From positions 1-14,905 of the forward strand of contig DATJHM010000266.1 of the NCBI GenBank assembly GCA_035493895.1: DNA of 14,905 bases, given 5' to 3'. Each line of letters starts with the position of its first letter. Within the stretch, counting starts at the first letter, position 1. This DNA is from DATJHM01 sp035493895 (GTDB lineage Bacteria > Chloroflexota > Ktedonobacteria > Ktedonobacterales > Ktedonobacteraceae). A model generated the notes under the pieces. That model was not told the origin of the DNA, made no database searches, and saw only the letters and a program-made list of their open reading frames with translations. The translations under genes were made by a program, and so were the position numbers. Positions 8,914 through 14,905 of the stretch are shown here, piece after piece.

Positions 8914-11900
8914 ATGGACCCTTTCATTATGTCTATTGCCAGCCATCATACGGAGTGGCTCTCGTTAATCGAGATCTCCGGCCCTTTTTTGAGTATGCCG
9001 GTGCTTTTGCGCGTCTTTCCCCAGGGCCTGGATACCGTCGATGCCAATCTGCATCGCCTGCTGCGTCCCGCCTACGAAGAATGGCTCGATAATCAGGCTA
9101 GCCTCCACCGCGATGAGGCCATTCATACGCAGTGGTTACGTTTTGTGCTCGCAAATGCCCTGGATATGGAGATGGTCTCTCCTACCAGTCAGCCTGGCCT
9201 GCTCACCGGGGCCGCTCTTCCTCCTTTCCTGCGTGTTGAGGTGAAAGAATACGGCGAGCTTCTCTCTCCTGATTATGCGCTGATGGCTCCCGCTGTCCCC
9301 AGACCCTATCTCCTCATTCAGCAATACCCCTACGGACAGGATCTCAACAAGCCCATCCCCGGCCATCGCTGGACGGATTCCCCCGCTATGCGCATGATGC
9401 AGCTGTTGCGTGCTACCGAGGTTCGCCTGGGTCTGCTGACAAATGGCGATCAGTGGATGCTGATCGATGCACCCCGCAACGAGACCACTGCTTTTGTCAC
9501 CTGGGAAGCCAATTTGTGGACGGAGGAGCCACTGACGCTGCGTGCTTTTTGCAGTCTCTTACATCTGCGCCGTTTCTCCGGTGTTGCCGCGCAGGATACG
9601 CTGTCTGCGCTGCTGGCTGAGAGCGCGAATAATCAGCAGGATGTGACGAATCAGCTCGGCTATCAGGTACGACGTGCCGTTGAGGTGCTGCTGCAATCCC
9701 TGGATCGTGTCGATAAAGAATCCGGGCGCTCCCTGCTCGCTTCGTACTCCGAGGCGGAACTCTACGAAGCCGCGCTGACGGTGATGATGCGTCTCGTCTT
9801 TCTCCTCTCGGCTGAAGAGCGCAAACTGCTTCCCTTTGGCGAGTCGCTCTACGATCAATATTATGCCGCTTCGACGCTTCAGGGCCTGCTGCGTGAACAG
9901 GCTGACCAGCATGGCGAGGAGGTGCTGGAGCGCCGCTATGATGCCTGGAGCCGCCTGCTCGCGCTCTTCCGTGTCGTGCATGATGGCGTGGAGCATCCCG
10001 ATCTTCGCCTGCGTGCTTACGATGGGCGTCTCTTCGATCCCGATCGTTTCCCCTTTCTTGAGGGACGCGCTCCCAGTACGACCTGGCGCGAGGAGGCTGC
10101 TGCTCCTCTCTTCATCGACAATCGGACCGTTTTGCATCTGCTGGAAGCCTTGCAACTCCTCCAGGTAAAAGTGCCGGGTGGTGGGCAGATGGAGACGCGC
10201 CGCCTCTCGTTTCGTGCCCTCGATGTGGAGCAGATCGGCCATGTCTATGAAGGTTTGCTCGATCACACTGCTCGCCGGGCTACGGAGCCGATCCTCAGTT
10301 TGAACAGTACGGGTCAGGAGGGAATCGAACTCTCTCTTCTACTTCTTGAGGATCTGCGTGCAAAGGGCGAACAGCCCCTGCTCGACCTGCTCAAAGAAAA
10401 AACCGGACGCTCGCCCGTCGCATTGCAAAAGGCCCTGACCTATCAGCCCGATCTCGTGCAATTTGGCAAGCTCAAGCGTGCCTGTGCCGACAATGATCCC
10501 TTGCTGAGGCGCGTTCTGCCCTTCGCCGAGCTACTGCGTAGCGATAGCTTCGGCAATCCGCTTGTCGTGAATACTGGCTCGATCTACATGACGGCTGGCT
10601 CGGATCGTCGTACCACCGGCACGCACTATACGCCGCGCAGCCTGACCGAGCCGCTGGTGCAGCATACCCTTGACCCTCTCGTCTACATTGGACCTGCCGA
10701 TGGTCTGCCTCGTGAACAATGGCGTCTGCGTTCTGTGCAGGAGATTTTTGCGCTCAAGGTCTGTGACTTTGCGATGGGCTCGGGGGCTTTTCTGGTCCAG
10801 GTCTGTCGTTATCTCGCGCAACGTCTCGTCGAGGCCTGGGAAGATGCCGAGGGCTGGCGGCATGCTGGCGATCCTCCCTTTACCACCGAAGGTCGTCCCT
10901 CGCAGGGGATCGCCGGAGAAGTGCTGCTACCTCAGGATAAGGAAGAGCGCCTCGCCTATGCCCGTCGCCTCATCGCCGAACGCTGCCTCTACGGCGTCGA
11001 CAAAAATCCGATGGCCGTCGAAATGGCGAAGCTCTCGCTCTGGCTCATCACCCTCCACAAAGATCGCCCTTTCACCTTCCTCAACCATGCCCTCTGCTGT
11101 GGCGATGCTCTCCTCGGCGTCAATATTCAGCAACTCACCAACTGGTCCATGGACCCCAATCCATCCGACGATGCCATACGCCAGCTTGTCTGGTTCCAGC
11201 GTGCCATCAAAGATACCATCACTGCAACCCTCAACCTGCGTTATCGCCTGCGCCAGATTCCCAACGACGACATCAAGCAAGTCGAAGAGAAGGCCCGTCT
11301 GCTCAAAGAGGCTAACGAAACCCTGGAAGTCATCCGTCTCGGCGCTGATCTCCTCATCGCCGAAACCCTCAACACCTACCATAAACCATCCCGCGCCGAT
11401 CTGCCAAACATGTCCGACTACACCCTCCTCGTACAGGGATACGAAGATCATCGTTTGGGCAAACTCACCGATAACGACCTGCACGCCACCCGCGAGCAAG
11501 TCACAAAAATGCGCGCCCACGTCAACGAACTGCTCGGGGACCGCAATCCCTTCCACTGGCCCCTCATGTACCCCGAAGCCTTCCTTGAAGAGCAGAATGA
11601 GCAGCCGGGCTTTGCCGCTGTGGTGAGCAATCCGCCATTTCAAGGCGGGAAAAGGATTACCGGCGCGCTCGATACTGATTATCGAGAATACTTGGTAGAA
11701 GATCTAGCTAATGCGAAGCGTGGTCATGCTGACCTTTGTACTTATTTTTTCTTACGAGCCTCAAACCTTGTGAGATATGAGGGCTCTTGTGGGTTACTTG
11801 CAACCAATACTATTGCTCAAGGTGATACGCGTGAAGTAGGGCTGGACCAAATCATATCTCATGGTTGGACAATCCCTCGTGCTATTCCTAGCCGTAAGTG

Positions 11901-12234
11901 GCCCGGAGAAGCGGGTTTAGAGGTTGCTCATGTATGGCTACGACATGGTGAATGGGGTGGTGATTATCTACTTGATGAAAAAGCAGTAGAGGGTATTACT
12001 CCATTTCTTTCAAATGTAGGATCAGTGCAAGGAGAACCTCATACCCTGGCTGCCAATCAGAATAAATCTTTTATTGGTTCTTACGTGCTAGGTATGGGAT
12101 TTGTTCTTCAACCCGAGGAAGCTAAAATCCTCATCGAGAAAGATCCGCGTAATAAGGATGTACTATTTCCTTTTATGAATGGAGAGGACCTTAATTCCCG
12201 CATTGATCAGTCACCTAGTACATTGAGGCGTTGA
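8914..12234 (+). pseudogene. drmMI: DISARM class 1 N6-adenine DNA methyltransferase, DrmMI-like, C-terminally truncated
   Basis: The protein has 1106 residues, the last four (TLRR) encoded by inserted DNA. It would transfer a methyl group from S-adenosylmethionine to adenine in host DNA, marking self. Visible: GTHYTPRSLTEPLV (569-582, motif X region), the SAM-binding motif CDFAMGSGAFLVQ (617-629), YGVDKNPMAVEMA (693-705), and the catalytic SNPPF (905-909). It ends NGEDLNSRIDQSPS; relatives normally continue here with RWVINF and a long C-terminal part, so target recognition is probably damaged. The gap to the helicase stop is 56 bases. The start is ATG 8914 or ATG 8929: AAGGA at 8906-8910 is only 3 bases from the first and far from the second. 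Codon use turns AT-rich after about 11640. A PglX-like enzyme is the alternative identity. Confidence 0.72.
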
Positions 12235-12282
12235 AATACCCATGATAGAATAGGAGGAGAACAGCGAGGAGGCAACACGTTC

Positions 12283-12291
12283 ATGCCGAAG
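12283..12291 (+). pseudogene. First three codons of the split IS630 transposase (M-P-K)
   Basis: AGGAGG at 12267-12272 lies 10 bases before this ATG. ATG CCG AAG stops at the IS21 left end. Removing the IS21 copy and one GAAG joins it in frame to CGA GCG ACA ATG at 14772-14783, giving MPKRATMIHLSEQEQ, a plausible transposase N-terminus. Confidence 0.6.
12288..12291. repeat. IS21 target-site duplication, left copy (GAAG)
   Basis: GAAG abuts the left end TGTCAACGTC and is repeated at 14768-14771 just beyond the right end. Four bases fits IS21-family duplications (4-8 bp). The restored reading frame across the site supports it. Confidence 0.65.
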
Positions 12292-12335
12292 TGTCAACGT
12301 CAGCTTAATTTTGCGCCCAGATAATTTTGACCACC
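12292..12335 (+). repeat. IS21 terminal inverted repeat, istB side
   Basis: Starts TGTCAACGTC and contains two direct copies of TAATTTTG (12306-12313 and 12322-12329), separated by GCGCCCAG. Paired subrepeats like this are typical of IS21 ends, where IstA binds. The best-conserved blocks shared with the other end are TTGCGCC and TTGACC. Confidence 0.7.
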
Positions 12336-12654
12336 TGTTCTCATTTCATCCATACGTTGTCAACTCTTCTTTTCCCTTTCCCCTCCCAGCGTCATGCCAT
12401 CTCCACCTGGACCTCCTGTGGGAGACGGCTGGCGCCGAGACGAGCGAACGACGGATATACTGCAGAGCACAGCGTCCCGCTCGTCTCGTCTGCCAAGCCT
12501 ACCACAGGGGTCCAGGTCGTCTGGCCTGCCGCCCCCTGCCTCAACTCGCTCACTCCGAATGCCTGCAGAGCTGACGCTCTTTCCCCTCCCTCCCTGAGGG
12601 CTTGCATGCCAACGCCAGCTTTCCTGCGCCAGGGTGACTTCTCCCAAACGCCAA
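12336..12654. other. Non-coding 3' region of the IS21 element
   Basis: No protein family is recognised on either strand. A minus-strand frame starts with ATG 12658, overlapping the istB stop as ATGA, and runs 88 codons to 12392. Its product is low-complexity and has no recognised domain, so it is not called as a gene. The region also holds an 11-bp perfect inverted repeat (12436-12446 with 12478-12488). Confidence 0.4.
12436..12488. repeat. 11-bp perfect inverted repeat (stem-loop candidate)
   Basis: CGAGACGAGCG at 12436-12446 is the exact reverse complement of CGCTCGTCTCG at 12478-12488, leaving a 31-base loop. No T-run follows on either strand, so it is not a standard intrinsic terminator. 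It lies downstream of istB inside the IS21 element. Confidence 0.5.
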
Positions 12655-13428
12655 TCATGCTGCGCCAGTTTGTTTGTGACCTCCTTCCGTTTTGGCTGGT
12701 CCCAGACCATCCCGACGACGGTCTTTCATGCGATAACTGTTGCCATTGATGGCAATTACCTCCGCATGATGAAGGAGCCTGTCGAGCAGGGCGGTGGCTA
12801 ATACCTCATCTCCGAGCAATTTGCCCCAGTCTGAGAACATGGTGTTGGAGGTCAGCAGGATCGAGCCGTGCTCATAGCGGGCGGTGACCAACTCAAAGAA
12901 ATGGTGGGCCTGGGCTGCTGACAGGTTGGTGTAGCCGACCTCATCAATGACCAACACGCTTGGCGTGGTATAGCGGCGGAGCCGTTGGCGAACCAGGCCC
13001 GGATAGGAGGCCGTCTCCAGGGCCTCTGCCAGATGCGTCAAGGTCGTAAACAACGCCGAATACCCTGCTGCTAGAGCCTTGACTGCAAGCGCAACCGAGA
13101 GATGGGTTTTTCCTGTGCCCGGCGGTCCCAAAAAAATGATATTCGTGGCACTCTGGACAAAGGACAGATCCGCCAGTTCCCACAGCAGTCGTTCAGACAG
13201 GCTGGGCTGGAAGGAAAAGTCGAACGCTTCCAACGTTTTGACGACGGGCAGATGCGCTGCGGAGAGCCGACGCTCCGCCGCCCGACGATCTCGTCCTTCA
13301 ATCTCTGCGGCAATGGCTCGCTTGAGAAGCTGTTCATAGGTCCATTGCTCCTGCCTGGCCGTCTCAAAGAGGGTGGGCAGCGCTTGCTCCAACTGGGTTA
13401 AACCTAACTGCTTCAACTGAGATTGCAT
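12655..13428 (-). CDS. istB: IS21 helper ATPase IstB
   Basis: The protein has 257 residues from ATG 13428 and is a AAA+/DnaA-like ATPase that helps the IstA transposase choose and capture target DNA. Visible: Walker A FLGPPGTGKTHL at about residue 99-110, Walker B VLVIDEVGY at about 158-166, the arginine-rich segment RQRLRRYTTPS just before it, and the sensor-like LLTSN around 191-195. Length matches the family (~250). I chose ATG 13428 because GGAGG (13440-13436) lies 7 bases upstream; an in-frame GTG at 13449 would add seven residues without better support. The start overlaps the end of istA by 16 bases, the usual IS21 arrangement, suggesting coupled translation. Confidence 0.93.
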   Translation of the reverse strand: MQSQLKQLGLTQLEQALPTLFETARQEQWTYEQLLKRAIAAEIEGRDRRAAERRLSAAHLPVVKTLEAFDFSFQPSLSERLLWELADLSFVQSATNIIFLGPPGTGKTHLSVALAVKALAAGYSALFTTLTHLAEALETASYPGLVRQRLRRYTTPSVLVIDEVGYTNLSAAQAHHFFELVTARYEHGSILLTSNTMFSDWGKLLGDEVLATALLDRLLHHAEVIAINGNSYRMKDRRRDGLGPAKTEGGHKQTGAA

Positions 13429-14666
13429 GAGGACACCTCCAGTCCGCACAACTGATCATACTCCGAGAGCGCGCGGGTGAGCACCACAGGAACCGTGCGC
13501 TGATGTCCCAATGGCGCCATTCGTTCGCGTAACGAGGCAGCAGGAGCCACCGTGCGAAATTGGTCAGGATGGGTCACCGTCTCCTGCGAGAGCGGGCGTT
13601 TGGCCAGTTCTGCCAGGAGCTGCCCCTGCGACCAGACGGAGAGTATCCCGTGCCGCTCGCGGACCTGCACGACAGCACCCGCGACGTGTGCCTCGGAAGG
13701 CAAACCGTACAAGACGCCGTCGTAGGACAAGTAGCCATCCCAACCCACCTTCCGCTCTTCGGAGGCAAAGCGTTCCCAAGCGAAGGCGACAGGAAAAGGC
13801 GCAAGCGGCTCCCGCTCGCGGCGCTCTTTGGGGCGTTCATGGGTAGTGCGATGGACACGGGTATTGATGCGCTCACACCAGACATGGGCTTGACGGTTGA
13901 GGTCGTCGATATCCGTAAAGTGGACTCCCGCCCAGAAGCTCTGCTTGACGAAACCCACCGAGCGCTCGACTTTCCCCTTCGTTTGTGGTGTGTATGGCTT
14001 ACAAACCCGTGGGGCGACCCCAATGGAAGCCATGAAATCGGCAAAGTGTGCGTTCCAACGGGGTGTTTTGTCCTCCATTTCCACTAACACGCTCTTCATG
14101 CGGTCGGTCAATGCGGCTTTGGGCAAACCTCCAAAGTATTCAAATGCCTCCATCAAGCAACGGATCATGGTAGGACAATCGCAGCGCTTGACGAAGGTCA
14201 CAAAGCGCATACGGGAGTAACAGAGGATCGCCGTGAATCCATAGACCTTGCGGGCAACTCCTTGCTGTTCATACTTGAACTCGCCCCAATCAAACTGGAC
14301 TTGTTCTCCCGGCTGGGTTTCAAAGCGTTGGACGGGTGCATGCCCTGGTCCTGGAGGACGCAAGGGATGGACAAAGGCTTTGAGCACGCTCAAGCTTCCC
14401 GTGTAGCCCAGAGCCTGTAAACGAGGCAACATCGCCTCGCAGTTGTAACAGTGATCCTCCGTGATCCACTGCTTGACCTGTTCTTTGAACGGATCAAGCT
14501 TGGAGCGACGATTGGGCCGAGGGTGCGGCATCGTGCACAACTCTGGATGACGCAGATATTTGCGCACCGTATTCCTGGCGATCCCCAGCGTGATCGCTAT
14601 CTCTTGAACTGACTTCCCTTGTGTGACTAATTCGTGTATTGTATTCACTGTCCGACTCCTGATCAT
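13413..14666 (-). CDS. istA: IS21 transposase IstA
   Basis: The protein has 417 residues and is a DDE transposase that cuts and joins the IS21 ends. Order: a helix-turn-helix near the N-terminus (ITLGIARNTVRKYLRHP), then an RNase H-like catalytic core. Likely catalytic residues are the Asp of QFDWGEF, the Asp of LTDRMKSV and the Glu of KGKVERSVGF. A beta-rich tail follows (YDGVLYGLPSEAHVAGAVV). I chose ATG 14666 because AGGAGG lies 5 bases upstream; an in-frame ATG at 14696 would add ten residues (MSETCTQEAA) but has no clear ribosome binding site. Length and motifs are intact. The gene reads away from the right terminal repeat, about 100 bases inside the element, and overlaps istB. Confidence 0.93.
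   Translation of the reverse strand: MIRSRTVNTIHELVTQGKSVQEIAITLGIARNTVRKYLRHPELCTMPHPRPNRRSKLDPFKEQVKQWITEDHCYNCEAMLPRLQALGYTGSLSVLKAFVHPLRPPGPGHAPVQRFETQPGEQVQFDWGEFKYEQQGVARKVYGFTAILCYSRMRFVTFVKRCDCPTMIRCLMEAFEYFGGLPKAALTDRMKSVLVEMEDKTPRWNAHFADFMASIGVAPRVCKPYTPQTKGKVERSVGFVKQSFWAGVHFTDIDDLNRQAHVWCERINTRVHRTTHERPKERREREPLAPFPVAFAWERFASEERKVGWDGYLSYDGVLYGLPSEAHVAGAVVQVRERHGILSVWSQGQLLAELAKRPLSQETVTHPDQFRTVAPAASLRERMAPLGHQRTVPVVLTRALSEYDQLCGLEVSSCNLS
13436..13440 (-). promoter_or_regulatory. Ribosome binding site of istB
   Basis: GGAGG on the minus strand, 7 bases before ATG 13428 and inside the last codons of istA. It decides the istB start. Confidence 0.6.
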
Positions 14667-14671
14667 GGCTG

Positions 14672-14677
14672 CCTCCT
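14672..14677 (-). promoter_or_regulatory. Ribosome binding site of istA
   Basis: AGGAGG on the minus strand, 5 bases before ATG 14666. It favours that start over the upstream ATG at 14696. Confidence 0.6.
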
Positions 14678-14723
14678 GTGTGCATGTTTCACTCATGCTT
14701 CACAGCTTACAGCCTGTTCATGG

Positions 14724-14767
14724 GGCGGTCAATTTTATCCTGGCGCAATTATACATCGGCGTTTATA
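14724..14767 (-). repeat. IS21 terminal inverted repeat, istA side
   Basis: Read inward from 14767 it begins TATAAACGCC and shares TTGCGCC and TTGACC with the other end at the same spacing. The outermost base pair is TA here and TG at the other end, so the two tips are not identical. Confidence 0.65.
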
Positions 14768-14771
14768 GAAG
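14768..14771. repeat. IS21 target-site duplication, right copy (GAAG)
   Basis: Second copy of the GAAG found at 12288-12291, directly outside the right end of the IS21 element. Confidence 0.65.
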
Positions 14772-14780
14772 CGAGCGACA

Positions 14781-14905
14781 ATGATTCATTTGAGTGAGCA
14801 AGAACAGGAAGCATTGACCCGACTGACCAGGCGTCATCGAAGTGAACAACAGGTGGCACTGAGAGCGCGCATCATCTTAGCCTCGGCGCAAGGTGTTTCC
14901 AATGC
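14781..14905 (+). CDS. IS630-type transposase, N-terminal part; split by IS21 and running off the right edge
   Basis: The frame from ATG 14781 reads MIHLSEQEQEALTRLTRRHR and continues to RARIILASAQGVSN, open to the window edge (41 complete codons). This is the N-terminal helix-turn-helix pattern of IS630-family transposases (LSEEER..L....R......RARIIL.A..G.SN). The frame is also open upstream to 14772 (R-A-T) and, once the IS21 copy is removed, joins M-P-K at 12283-12291. The original ribosome binding site is now 2.5 kb away. ATG 14781 could act as a new start, but no good ribosome binding site precedes it. The DDE core is outside the window. Confidence 0.72.
   Translation, partial: MIHLSEQEQEALTRLTRRHRSEQQVALRARIILASAQGVSN

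Larger units (their letters stand above)
12292..14767 (-). mobile_element. IS21-family insertion sequence (istA, istB), 2476 bp
   Basis: Overlapping istA and istB on the minus strand are bounded by imperfect 44-bp terminal inverted repeats, which align without gaps when both are read inward from the GAAG duplications (29 of 44 identical by hand count). Both genes are full length with intact motifs, so the copy may be active. The transposase side is the right end. About 360 bases between the istB stop and the left end carry no recognised gene, which is long for this family. Confidence 0.88.
12219..14905 (+). mobile_element. IS630-type element, left part, interrupted by IS21; right end outside the window
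   Basis: The methyltransferase reading frame is lost right after a TA at 12219-12220, the dinucleotide target typical of the IS630/Tc1 group. The next 62 bases hold an AGGAGG ribosome binding site (12267-12272) and an ATG at 12283, whose frame continues after the IS21 copy into an IS630-like transposase. The exact left end and the terminal repeats cannot be confirmed because the right end is not visible. Confidence 0.55.

Noticed and set aside
10670..11643. Long frames on both strands inside the methyltransferase gene (318 codons plus, 238 codons minus)
   Set aside because: The overlapping methyltransferase frame carries the SAM-binding motif and DxNP motif here and runs on to NPPF; the plus-strand alternative is Ser/Pro-rich from frame-shifted C-rich codons.
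12311..12749. Overlapping open frames of 67-140 codons on both strands in the IS21 tail
   Set aside because: They overlap each other and the istB end, have low-complexity products and, except for the ATGA-overlapping frame noted separately, no initiation signals.

Overview
The window looks like a defence-rich, mobile-element-rich accessory region of a soil bacterium. My best guess is a Ktedonobacteria-like member of the Chloroflexota, from the large kinase/STAND/WD40 protein, a possible replication-relaxation remnant and stacked IS elements. This taxonomic guess is inference only.

Left third (1-6012, minus strand): a two-gene unit. The first gene (6012 down to 787) encodes a 1741-residue predicted membrane receptor. 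Its order is Ser/Thr protein kinase, TIR domain, nSTAND1 P-loop NTPase, coiled coil, one transmembrane helix, about 14 WD40 blades and a Cys-containing tail. Kinase, TIR and NTPase all keep their key residues. Thirty-six bases downstream, with a good ribosome binding site, starts an unrecognised protein (750 down to the window edge, at least 250 residues). The pair resembles a STAND/NLR-type signalling or immune module with an unknown partner.

Middle (6013-6520): the upstream region of the kinase gene, then a 67-codon minus-strand remnant, possibly the C-terminus of a replication-relaxation protein. It meets, at about 6520, a plus-strand SNF2 helicase that has lost its N-terminal half. Both genes lack their 5' parts at this one junction.

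Right-centre (6521-12220, plus strand): the decapitated SNF2 helicase (DrmD-like) followed by a large N6-adenine methyltransferase (DrmMI-like). This pair is the signature of class 1 DISARM. The methyltransferase is cut off after its SPS motif near 12218, so the locus is a relic broken at both ends. Its last 580 bases are much more AT-rich than the rest.

Right end (12219-14905): nested insertions. An IS630-type element appears to have entered a TA in the methyltransferase gene. A 2476-bp IS21-family element (istA, istB, imperfect 44-bp terminal repeats, GAAG target duplication) then landed after codon 3 of the IS630 transposase. Deleting the IS21 copy and one GAAG restores an open frame starting at 12283. 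No tRNA, rRNA or CRISPR array was seen.
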